Of a stretch of 64,000 bases of DNA, positions 1 to 11,892 are shown piece by piece. The notes under the pieces are model-generated. The model was not told where the DNA came from. It did no database searches and was given only the letters and a program-made list of their open reading frames with translations. The DNA is from Alisma plantago-aquatica (lineage: Eukaryota > Streptophyta > Magnoliopsida > Alismatales > Alismataceae), in NCBI GenBank assembly GCA_963693085.1, contig OY856409.1, positions 1,537,293,072 to 1,537,357,071 of the forward strand. Direction: 5' to 3'. The translations under genes were made by a program, and so were the position numbers. Within the stretch, counting starts at the first letter, position 1; each line of letters opens with the position of its first letter.

Positions 1-209
1 TAATTAAGCAAGATAAGATAAATAACCTTTGTAGTAGAATCACCAAGTTATAAGTAAAGAAACCCTTATATGTGTACCTTAGTGATAGGATGGCTTTCCT
101 TGGCAAAATACAAGATTCTACACTTAATTCAAGGTAAGAGTGATTTATGTGAGCTTTGCATCTGTTACATGCATTTCACTCTCAAAGCTTATATTTTTAA
201 AAACTATAT

Positions 210-2190
210 ATGCATTAGGTGCAATTGATGGTATGCACACATCAGTACATGTCAAAAGGGACAAACAAAAGCGGCGCTAAAAAATAAAGGTATTTGTACC
301 ACATATTTTATGATGGTTGTCAATTTTGATATGGGATTCACTTATCTCATGTGTGGATGGGAGTGTTTAGTTGTTCACATGTGTGTATTGTTGGCTAAAT
401 TGGACATTATTATAATCCCTTTGTTTTGATGATAACAAACATTTCTTTCTTGTGGTTTTAACTTGCTATTTGAGTGTTTTAGGGACACGCATATAAGGTG
501 GTGGATAGCAAAGACTTGGAAGATCAATTTGCTAAAATTGCTTTATTTTCATGATTGTAATCAATGTAAAAACTTGTACAAGTTTATAATGTACAAGTAC
601 TTAGATATCATGTAAATCAAGCGTTTAGATCTTTCCTATCCACACACAGCACTTAGATAGGTCATCCCCCAAGATAGTATCACAACTGTACATTGATACA
701 CACACTTAGTAAATGAATACATTGAATCAACGATATTCTCGGTCGACAAATACTTCGACCGAGACACTCTCGGTCAACAAACTCCTCGACCAAGAATAGA
801 CCCTCCTAGATGTTAGACTGAGTTAGAAAAGTGGTTGGGAGTTGGAATCGAATGTTACAATATATTGACTCAGACTACCACTCGGTCGACAAATTTCTCG
901 ACTGAGAAACTCTCTGTCGACAAATACTTTGACCGAAAATGGTTGTCTGCACTTTTCAGAATTAATTAAATAGCTATTACAAATGCAATTAGTGGATACT
1001 TAATGGTTAGTTAAGCACTAAGAACGCCCTAGAAGATGTCTAGAACGTCCCCAAGCATTAGCAAACCACTCCTATAAATAGGACAGCCATAGGACACCTC
1101 AAGACATAACTTGCATACACAATTACACTTGAGATTCAATCGTTGTGAGCAAACAAGCTGAGCTACACTTGCAATATGTTTTCTTTGAGCTCTACATTAG
1201 TGTACTATAGGCTGATATCTCCTATCCACTATACATCCACGTCCATCCACTTTGGTTAGGAGATTAAACGTTTGATATAGGATCAAAGCATTGTACTCAA
1301 TTGGTAACATTGTTTCTTTCTTCCAATCTTGTTCCTTTTATTGTAATTTGTTCTCCTTTGCTACTCCTAGGTTGGAGGCTATGAAAAGGAGGTTGTTGGA
1401 GCTTCTTCAGGTGGTGAAGGTAGCTCGGAGGACTTTGGACTACTTCTAGAAGGTCTCAATGGGAAGCTACTTCAAGGAGGAAGGCTACTTCAAGGGGGAG
1501 CTTGAAGTTACTTCAAGTGAAGGCTGCTTCAAGGTTGGTGAGACGACTTCGGGGTGAAGGTTGTCCAAAGGGTGGTGGAGGTGTTGTAATTTTATGTAAC
1601 ATCCTTGCGAGGTAATAAAATTTAAATACTTTCAAATCCCGGTTGGGAACAACCGGGTAGTGGACTGACTCCCTTAGTTTTTGCTAAGGGTGGGTGTCTC
1701 CTTCTCCAAATTTCAATTGTGGTTGCTTGGTTGAATTCATTTTAAAATCATTATAAAACCCTATTCACCCCCCCTCTAGTGTTTTTCATGTATTGCATGA
1801 AAGCATGGCTACTATGAATTTTAGTGTGCCAAGGGGTCTACTACTTGATGGATTTATGGTATACCAACATATCTCATTTCGTTGCACCATTCTGCAATAG
1901 AATGTGTCATTTGTCTGAGTATAGGGAAACAAGATATCTTCAACCATAGACATGCACAAGTATAAATGTTGTTGAGAGGCCATTCGGCATGTTGAAGAGG
2001 ATGTTCTCCATACTAAAATAGTGACTGACATTCAGGATAACCCAACAATTTAACATCATAGTTTTGTGTTGTGTGCTACTCAAATTTGTAAAGAAACACC
2101 AACTACTAGATGAAATTATTGATGAAGAAGATGAAATGGATGAAGTTGGATAGGAAGGAGATGAAGAACTTCCCAATGAACTCACAACCT
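210..2190 (+). pseudogene. PIF/Harbinger DDE transposase relic, interrupted by a solo LTR
   Basis: Decayed nuclease-type transposase of the PIF/Harbinger family, which cuts and pastes DNA transposons. Near 218-275 the plus strand reads GAIDGMHTSVHVK, matching the first catalytic Asp block (GAIDGTH in the family). At about 321-358 it reads FDMGFTYLMCGWE, matching the family's FDM.FTYV.AGWEG block. The frame is then broken by the LTR at 389-1788 and resumes with HESMATMNFSVPRG. At 1964-2018 it reads NVVERPFGMLKRMFSILK, the conserved block with the last catalytic acidic residue, followed by a cysteine-containing stretch and an acidic tail to about 2150. Frameshifts and stops occur between the blocks. 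No terminal inverted repeats were identified. The family call rests on motif order recalled from known members, not on a search. Confidence 0.75.
389..1788 (+). mobile_element. Solo LTR, Ty1/copia (SIRE/Maximus-like)
   Basis: A 1400-bp LTR that starts TGTTGGCTAAATTGG, ends TTTTTCA and is flanked on both sides by the 5-bp target-site duplication tgtat (384-388 and 1789-1793). The early run tgatgataacaaac and the C-rich segment attcaccccccctctag near the 3' end are typical of SIRE-type copia LTRs. No internal region or second LTR is present, so this is a product of LTR-LTR recombination. Removing it and one TSD restores the Harbinger frame. It contains two iterated motifs: ctcggtcgacaaat-like units at about 735-935, in both orientations, and ctacttcaag-like units at about 1430-1530. 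Confidence 0.85.
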
Positions 2191-2199
2191 AAGGGGAAC

Positions 2200-5100
2200 T
2201 AGGAGTAGGGCATAAGCTAAGGGAGGAACACCTCAATTTTTTTTTCATGTGTATCACAATATAACATGTAGTTTTATTCTAAGACGTATCTTAATGGGTG
2301 CTATTAGGTACTATGTCATTTTACATGTAGTTTAGCATTGAATGAATAATATAAGGTAGTAACTACTAGATTGCCAACATTTCAATGTATCATACCTTGC
2401 ATTATTCAAGTGTACATGGATCATGCATATGCAGCGAATGATATATTTGAAGACAACCATCCTCATATCCATATTACACTTACGGAAATGGATTTGTCCC
2501 AAACACCTACACAATGAGGGTATTGATGCATCGTTATCATCACAACATGAAAACTTTGAAGGCATTGAGGGTGGTGATGATGAGCCAAATACTTTTTGCA
2601 AGGTCATTAAGACTAATTGGTTAATGTTTCATGATCACCTTATTCTACAAAAGTAGACACCATAAGGCTTGTTGCATATATAAATGAGTTGTGTAGTAGG
2701 CATGGTTGCCTACATAATAAATTGAACTTTACTAGCGATTGTATAAACTACAGCAAAGAGGACGAGTGGAGTAGTTCCTAAAACAACATTATGTTGTTGT
2801 TCTAACGACCTAGTTTATAAGATCAATTTTTTACAAAATTGTACTAGAATATATAAACAAATCTTTTTACGATTCATGCTTTACATTAGTCACAAAAGCT
2901 TACATTTAATGACTACAGTATAGAATATACACAAGTTCTATCTACTCTTCATTCAATCAGAAGATATCTCATGTATATCTCTTATATATCTTCAATTCAT
3001 GGCCTGTCCATGAATTCCCATAGGCAGTGAATCCACACATGGACCAAAGAGGAAGATAGGTCAACATTTGCTGGTACTATATCCTTATTTTTGAACAATG
3101 TACAAGATAGGATTTAGATACATGATAGAAATAGGAAGGGACTATTTGGTGGAGTAAAGATTAACAAGTAGGTAACAAGTTCAAGATGCAATTATTTTAC
3201 AAGATCATCAATTGTGTAAGATTTTCAACATTCAATATTTCAAATATGTAAAATTCATCCAGGAGATTCACAAGTAGACCAAATTCAATTTATTTAATTT
3301 GACAAGTTTTGGCACCTTCCTACCATATATTTTCTAGGGATAAGTACCTTTCTATTCTCACACTCTAGGGGAGAACGGCAGTAGTGTCGTATTAGTTATT
3401 CCAGTATATTGGATTAAACTAATCCATATCCATAGTGTAGGGTTGTGGGTACTTTTCCCACACAAGTGAGACAAATCTCTATAGGGATAAAGCCTAAGGG
3501 ATGAGTCAAAATTCTAGGATAAGAAGTCTAGTGCCAAAATTATGAAACAATATTTCATCAATTAAGAAATGAGGGTGGTAAACTTTCAAGAGACAAATAA
3601 GGCTTTCAAAAGTAGCTTAGATTCACCACCAACCAATATAATATGTTTGCAAATAAAGAGGAAAAATAATAGTTCAATAATGAAATTTAATATCTATTAC
3701 CTCCATTATCCAAGAATCCAAGGATTGCATAATCACAAAGTGGATCCAAAAAGAAATAACTACATATCATAAAAATCTTGTTACTAATTGGCTTGGAATC
3801 AAATGTTGTTCAATTCAAATCATTTACAACTAGGTTTTCCATCTTTGGTTATTTTCCCATTATCCTATTTTCTAGTGCTTCTTGTCTTATTGAGTGAGGC
3901 TATAAAAAGATATACGCTTAGTATTGTCAATATATGAGAATAATACACATAGTCCTTTGCATTGTAGTGTTGGATCATATTTGGTTGTAAAATGTCACTC
4001 ATTTAATTACATATGCATGTTTAATGTTTATACATCCATTCAATAAGATTATAGTCCTCTTCAACATAGTATCCAAATTTTTTTTGTAGGATCCATACTT
4101 ATGACTATATAAGGAATTTTCTTCACACATTCTCTCTCTATATCATATAGGTTAAGTCTGGTCAATTAGAGTCAAATATATTCTTCACAAGTAGTATATT
4201 TACAAGTATGCTCTGATCACAAGAATATAAGGATTGTCACACGTACACTCATATTTAATTATATAAATACTTATTATTGCACACAGGGGTAAATCAATAT
4301 GTATATACCATCCTACTACATTTTGGGATCAGAATCAATTACTTTATACACACTCTTCCTCTTATATTTGATCTAGTTAGATCAATCTAGATAACTAATC
4401 TTCACATATCAATATTGTATTATAATTACCATCTAGCGTATATGTACTAGGGTTTTTAATCTTATGTCATAAATATTAAGGTAGTAAAACAACTAGGTCA
4501 AACATCCTTATGATGATTGTTTTAAATATATTAAATAATCTTTTGGCATTCCTTACATGTCTACTATTAACTATTATCGATCCTTAATATATATATATAT
4601 ATATATATATTCATATTGGCATGGACAACAACTTGTAACTAATTGAGTATTCTATCTTGTTTTGATGCCATGTATCTTTTGTGATTAGTATTTATTCTCT
4701 CATTCTTAATATTTATAATAATTGAATTACATGTAGAGAATGGCTTACCCTTCGTGTTGCAAAACTGGTCTACCAATTAATGGTTCTCAGTTGATCTTTC
4801 GGATGATCATAACCTCAGCCTCAATATCCTTTGATCTGATAGGAGGTGTTTTGAGTATTGAGGCATTAGTAGTCATCGCTACCCCAAAAATTTCATCAGG
4901 TCAAATTGATAAGGTCTTGTAAACAGACCTCTAGTAAGTTGTAATTATCGGAAATTGAAATTGTGCTATGAGTGTTAAGGAGTTTGCATTCATGGTCTTG
5001 GATTTCACTAAAGGAAAAGAAAGAGGTATAGGGATAAATAGTTTGTTTCAAGTCAGGATCTATACTAGGAAGACTTGGCAGTGGTGATTTCGAGATTGAT

Positions 5101-8100
5101 CTATAGATCATGGTACTACAGAATAGTGTCAAGGTTTGTGGAGGTCTAAAGGTGTCAACAAAATGAAAGAGGGTGAGAGGGTAGGTTATGATCAAGGTAA
5201 TCTGTCAAACAGGCATGTATCATGGCAGGAAACTCCATATGTTACAGGTGGCAAATGAAGGGTTTTTGGTCGTCATATTGTGTTGATGGTGAGTTTGGGA
5301 TCGTGGAACCGATGAGCATTGGAAAAAAGTGGAGGGGAGATGGCAAGGTTGAGGTGGCATTTTTGGCCTACATGATGGCAATGTGGCCAAGTTGTAGGTA
5401 TGTAGCTTTGAGTTTCCAACTTGTAGAATAGTGGTTTTCATTGACAGGTCATATCCAGAGTGGTGGAGCATCTGGGTTGATGGCGTTGTTGCAAGTGGTG
5501 GCATGGTTTTTCTTTTTGCAGGTTGTCGTGCAGGGATCTGTTGCGCTTTTTATGGGTGTGGATGTTTTCCTTTGTTGTTAAACGAGTTTTAGGTCATCTT
5601 CCTCATTGCCTAAGGTAGTAGGGGTATTAGGATATTTGCATATTTGTTGTGATCATATGATGTTTCTCTTTCTTAAGGTGTCTAGGTCTTATATAAGAAG
5701 AGAGGGGAATGAGAGGCACTAGCGGGCTTGACCCCTTGTGCCTCCATAGGAGGGAGAGGTAGGGTTAGGGATGTAGACTAGGGGAGACTCGAATGGATGG
5801 TATTAAAGTAGGCTATAGTACCATTTCTTCCTATTAGGCTCAGGTGTGGCCATAACAATGACCAAGTCCTGGGGTTAAGTTTGTGCTAGGTACATTTTTA
5901 TTGAAGCAGATCTTGAGTAAAGAGGATGGAGCAGTTGAGTTGAAAGTCATCAAAGCATTGAGAGTCATTTTTTCTTATGATCTAACAAGTGGTGCTCACA
6001 GAGATTGATCTCCCTTTACTTCTCATGTAAACACCAGAGAAATATTAGATATGAAGAAGTAAAGGCGTACACACTAACCTAATTAACTCTATTATAAATA
6101 GTATTAACTAGTTATTTACTAATATATCAAATTTTTATAACTTATACATGGAAGTTTCAAATTCTCTGAGATTTTTAACCATGGGTTCATATAACATTAA
6201 CCTAATTTTTGGAAATGCTAATCTCCTATACTAGAGATATAACTTTTCCACTTATTTTCTAAGAGTTGAATATTCCAATATTGGTATCCACTGAATTTAA
6301 TCGTATTTTTTAAATATTTCTAAGTTATTATTTGATAAAATAGGTGTATCACTGAAACAAAAGATATTTTCAAAGTATATAAGCATAAGGCTTCCAGAGT
6401 GTCATAAAGATAAATCAAGGGACTACTTTGCGAATATTTCTCAAATAAGGAGAATAAATTTATTAGGCACAATAAATCTAATGAGAAGGCAAACTCGCAT
6501 ATGTGAACATGATAACAAATCAAAATAATTAGATGATAGCTGGAAGAGGGATCCATTTGTGATTGAGCTCAAGTTTTGGGGAAATTGTGAATCATAGCTC
6601 AAAAATAGGTTACTACCTAAAATTGATTGTTATAGCTAATATGTATTGGTCATTAATTTCTCATTTCTTATGAAATAATTTCACCTTAGTTTATGCATTG
6701 TATTTTATTTTGGACATACATACATTGTATTTCATAACTTATTACCAATACTAGTTCTCTTTTATGGGGTTTTGCGGTAAGGTTATTCAAGCCATCTATT
6801 AAAATGTACAAATCCAATGTTATAAATAGTTATAAACGGCATCACACAGTCAATGATGCAATTGTAGAAGAAATACTACACTCAAGTTTAACGTAAGAGA
6901 TGCATCTACTTTCCAATTTGGAGTGTTAAGTCAGAGACCTGGGGAGCTTTATTATATTTTTGCGGTAGGACTTGTTCATAAGTTCATGCAATATTGGAAA
7001 ACCCAATCTTACTAACAAATAGCAATATTGACTGACATAGTAATTTGAGAGGTGTTCTTATTTTAAATGGGCAGTCAAAATTACACATATGACATAATCA
7101 CATAAGTATAGATTAAGATGATTTCTAAAGAGTATACCATGTATGACATCAAATGATACACTATAGTAATGTTGTTGATATGAATATTAATGTTGAAATG
7201 GAGTACAGAGCGTACATGTACATGCACTCTGTTATATCTAATGAAATTAACAAACTAGAACAACTAAATAGATACACTCTTCCACCAAATCCATCACCAA
7301 ACCCATGATATCAGGTCCAATATCTTATAACTGAATGGATTGATGAAGCATAGACTTACATGTATGATGAACTTACTTGTACTAAGTTCACCTGAAGTAC
7401 TTCATATTTTGTATAATGCTATTAGATCTTGTTTATGTTGTGTTTTAATTATTTGTTTGAATTGATGTGCTTGATCGGTGATTAATATATATGACTTTGC
7501 TCATATGTAGATGGAAAGTATCATGTGGGTAGACAATATGTCTAGAGAAGTCATTCAAGCAATGTCAAATATAAGATACAAGGGTGTATGATATATCATG
7601 ACCTTTTTGGAGAAGATTGGGTAAATGTTGTATAACAACTTATTACATCATTCTGTCACACAGTAATTGTTAAGTAGAAAAAGTTAAAGTGGGGTCGGAT
7701 AAAATTGAGGTTTTACTAGTACAAAGGAATTGTGGGAGTCAACGGATGGTCCTGGTGCAACCATTGTTGCATACTTGTACTAGATTATGTATAAGCCAAA
7801 AAAAATTACTAAAATTGGTTATAGGCTAGTAAAATGAGCCATAATGTGTGGTCATATTTTAAAACAATAGAATCAATAATGTGCATGTTTGATAAGTGAC
7901 AACAAAGCATGTAATTATACAATGACCATGTTAATTTACCTTTCAGTCTAACTTATGTATCTTTTGATTGCCACAAACATGGTTGAATTCTTCATTATGC
8001 ACCTGATATTTACGCTAAGTACATGACTTCTTTTTAGATGTTTTCTTGAGATAGCTTGAACCGCATGGCCTAAGGGAAGAAAAAGCTAAGTATAGAATTA
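2200..8100. other. AT-rich intergenic DNA, no gene recognised
   Basis: Only short, unrelated reading frames are seen (longest about 99 codons, minus strand, 4896-5195), none with a recognisable domain. A short (AT)n run lies at about 4589-4610. Around 7511-7570 a reading frame preceded by a possible acceptor (atatgtag) begins MESIMWVDNMSREV. This faintly resembles the Myb/SANT-like accessory protein of Harbinger elements, but it soon meets a stop and is not claimed as a gene. The remainder is probably old transposon debris. Confidence 0.5.
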
Positions 8101-8129
8101 GAAAAAACCCTCTAATTCAGTCTGCTATC

Positions 8130-8345
8130 TAAACATAATCATATCATAATCAGACTGAACCTTGTAATTATGGCTACTAGCCAAATAGAAACCAGACTGG
8201 AATCATCTTGTACTAAGACTAAACCCTACAATTTTAACTGTTAGCAAAACAAAATCTGACCAAATCAAATTTTACTAAGATTGAACCTTGCGATTCTGAC
8301 TACTAGCCAAACAGAATCATACTGGAATCATATTGGCTTGTCAAG
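8130..8345. repeat. Imperfect tandem repeat, about 3 units
   Basis: The phrase 'actaagattgaaccttg...attctgactactagccaaacagaatcatactggaatcat' recurs with variation about every 65-75 bp (roughly 8145-8205, 8210-8275 and 8275-8335). The middle unit is the most diverged. No coding potential is seen. Confidence 0.55.
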
Positions 8346-8848
8346 CAAAAATTGAGTGCAAACCATACTAGCTAACCTAGTCCTCCTGACTAACTCAATC
8401 CATACAGTCTAATCAAGTCATGTGCCAAATGGAGGCCTAAAGTGTAGAGTTGACCTAGTTTGGGGTCGTATAGCTCAAGTTATGAAAACTAGGGTTCCGT
8501 AATGTCCATTGTTGCTCCTCAACATTTACACCAAATAAATTGACATCTACATTTTGAATTTATAAACTATATTTCATATTCTAATTCAAGAATTTTCTAT
8601 GTCAGTCATTGTGATTGAGTTGCTTTCTGGTTGCAAAACAATATGTTAAGGGAGCATCGAGACAAGTTGTGTGCACTGTCACTATGTAGTGTCATGTGGA
8701 TCGTGGTTTAATTTATGAAATTGGGACCCAGTACGAGCCCTAACTTGCTATCGCACACGTCATTTCTAGTGGTCTCGAGTGGCCTCTATGAGCAATCGAA
8801 GTGAGCCACAGAATTTTAAAGTCATCACAAACTTGCATAAATGAGTGA

Positions 8849-9170
8849 GTTTATCTTGTTTGAACAAAATATTCCTTTTGTCACTTCTAGTTAATAGAAT
8901 AATCTATTCTAGGCCTATTGTAAACATTAGCCAAATTGTCGTCGCTTGTATACCATTGATGAGCAAGTGTTTTTGTTTATTCCCATGTAATATTTTATCT
9001 TGTTTGAACAAAATATCCCTTCTATTAGTCTTCTATAACATATAATACTGTAACCTTCTAGTTAATAGAATAATCTATACTAGGTCTATCGTGAACATTA
9101 ACTAAATTGTCATCGCTTGTATACCATGATGACTAAGTGGCTTTTGTTTACTCCCATGCTATATTACAAT
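8849..9170. repeat. Tandem duplication of a ~150-bp unit
   Basis: Two adjacent copies begin with tatcttgtttgaacaaaata (about 8849 and 8996). Both continue with cttctagttaatagaataatct, the phrase 'gtcatcgcttgtataccat' and 'ttgtttactcccatg'. The second copy has about 25 extra bases before 'cttctagttaat'. The copies differ at scattered positions, so the duplication is not recent. Confidence 0.75.
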
Positions 9171-10023
9171 GACTACTCAAACTGAAGGTTATCTACCTAC
9201 ATGCATAGATCATCTTCATAAAATGTCTAATCTTCTCAAGCAAAGCATGTTGACATCTTGTAGTTGAGATGACATCAAAAATACATGAGCCCACCTAGCT
9301 TGAAATGTGCCAACCCTAGCATTATTGATTATGGATAAGGTGTTTATGTAGCCATGGAACCAACGGTCGTTAATCAGTAATCATTTGTAACCGTATGAAA
9401 TCTCATAGACTTTCCTTGTTTTCTTCCTTTGGATCAAAACCACCGCATCATATTTTTCATTCTAGTGCAGTATTTAGGATGCCTTTCATAGCATATATGT
9501 GGTACGCCATGCGCATATGAAGCATCATGGGTTGGTAGTTTAACAACGTTGGTTCCGTTACATATATGGTCGGTGGTAACGTCGTCAGAATTTGGAAGGG
9601 ATAGTTCGTGAAATTCAACTAAATCCTAAGCAAGATGAGCCCTACATGAAGGATGCTGATAAAACGGTGCGTATTTCTTGATACGGGTCGAAAAGTAACT
9701 TGGTCGGTTATGAAGTTGCAATCATATGCATTAATTACGATTGTAACTGCAAAATGTGTTCAATGTGTATCTATTAAAAGTTGCATCACCACGGATACTC
9801 TTCGTCGAATTCTCCCAACAATGACTTGATAGGAGTGTCAAAGTCATGTTCCAGTATGACTTTTGCTTAGGTGCATCTAGTTCCATAAAAGGAGTTCATC
9901 CCAGAACCCAAACCAAGAGGATTATTGGAGCATATAACTTAAAAACTAACCACTTATATACCAACTAACCTAACACAAATTTTGAACTCAAGTTCTTTAT
10001 GCATCTTATGTGAATTTATTATC

Positions 10024-10304
10024 GGGAAAAAAACCAAACTAACCTACTTTTACTAACTTATTTACCACACTAACCTTGTTTCTAACTTATTTCCCAAATA
10101 ACTTAGTTTGAGTCAGAAAAAGAGACGGTTGGCGGGCCTCTCTTTGGAGACGCCATTCTATTTGGCGTCTTCAAGGAGAAGCTGGCACGTGAACCGCCGT
10201 CATTTAATTTGTTTGATTTTTTCAATACTATGATATCATGTATTATTTTAATAAACTACAATAACGCTAATTGTTGTTATGTAACTAATTATTTGTCAAC
10301 ATTG

Positions 10305-10348
<44 letters not shown>

Positions 10349-11883
10349 CTTGTCTACATACATTATTTGAATATTATTCAAAATATTATATAATTTGATT
10401 TAGATGGAAAATAATATAATAGAAGTAATATATTATTGTCTATGTTAATTTTAATAAATATCACATATTATTTGATTACAATTTAAATAATTATCCTCTA
10501 AATAGAAAATAGTACAATAAGATTAATAATGTAATATATGCATATATATACATATATATGACATGTAATTGATATGTTAAATATATAATATACATTTATA
10601 TTTGTGTATTCATATATAATAATATATCATTACAAGTTTTGCACTCATGCTAAATGGATATGCTATTATATTATTTATTATATTATTCAGGAGAGCATAT
10701 ATTAGATATTAATATAGTCTATATAAGGAATATATAACTAATAATTATGTGCATGTATTATTGAAATGATTATTTATTTAGAGAAATATGAAGAAAAAAT
10801 ACTTATAGTATACATATTAGATATACTTTTTCAATATATATAATCAATTAATATATGAAATAGGAAAAAATTGACATCTACTAAATGATAATATAGCCAT
10901 ATTTATTTTTAAATATATTTTATTAATATGTGCATGCATATGTAATCATGGTTCATACTGTATAATAGAATATAGTAATTTTATTTAAATTTTTCCGATT
11001 CACATTACATAAGATTTCTAAGATATATTTCTTGTACTTAATTATAGCGATTATAGATTTCTAAAATATTTTTTTTCTAATATATCTTATTTAAAAATAA
11101 ATAATTACTTCAATAATACATGCAAGTAATTATTAGTTATATATTCCTTATATAGACTATATTAATATCTAATGTATGCTTTCCTGAATAATATAGTATA
11201 TCTATTTAGCATCAGTGCAAAACTTGTAATGATATATTATTATATATGAATACACAAATATAAATGTATATTATATATTTAATATATCAATTATATGTCT
11301 TATATATGTATATGTATGCATATATTACATTATTAATCTTATCGTATTATTTTCTATTTAGAGGATAATTATTTAAATTGTAATCAAAATAATATTTGAT
11401 ATGTATTAAAATTAACATAGACAATAATATATTTATTTTATTATATTATTTTCCATCTAAATCAAATTATATAATATGTTGTATAATATTCAAATAATGT
11501 ATGTAGACAAATAATATATATATAAATATAATTCAATGTTGACAAATAATTAGTTACATAACAAAAATTAGCCTTATTGTATAAATATAATTAAATGTTG
11601 ACAAATAATTAGTTACATAACAACAATTAGCGTTATTGTAGTTTATTAAAATAATACATGGTATCATAGTATTGAAAAAAAATAAACAAATTGAATGTCA
11701 GCGCTCCACGTGGCAGCTTCTCCTTGAAGACGCCAAATAGAATGGTGTCTTCCAACAGAGGCTCGCCATGTGGCGACGGCCGTCTCTTTTTCTAACTCAA
11801 ACTAGGTTATTTGGGAAATAAGTTAGAAACTAGGTTAGTGTGGTAAATAAGTGAGTAAAAGTAGGTTAGTTTGATTTTTTCCC
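10024..11883. mobile_element. Mutator-like foldback element, 1.86 kb, 9-bp TSD
   Basis: Termini are gggaaaaaaaccaaactaac on the left and the inverse, gttagtttgattttttccc, on the right. They are flanked by a perfect 9-bp direct repeat, tttattatc (10015-10023 and 11884-11892), the TSD length typical of Mutator-like elements. The inverted repeat is not confined to the ends. The left half (gacgccattctatttggcgtc at about 10150, taacgctaattgttgttatg at about 10263, cctctaaatagaaaatag at about 10496, tatagtctatataaggaa at about 10713) reappears in reverse order and orientation in the right half (about 11726, 11615, 11355 and 11140), so the whole element can fold around a centre near 10950. The left arm has an (AT)n run at about 10303-10346. 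No open reading frame is present, so it is non-autonomous. Confidence 0.85.
11515..11640. repeat. ~60-bp tandem duplication inside the right arm
   Basis: The string 'ttgacaaataattagttacataacaa' followed by 'attag' and 'ttattgta' occurs twice in a row (about 11538-11583 and 11597-11640), with the linker 'taaatataatt(c/a)aatg' before each. The left arm of the element has one copy only (about 10263-10300), so the duplication arose after, or independently of, the palindrome. Confidence 0.7.
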
Positions 11884-11892
11884 TTTATTATC

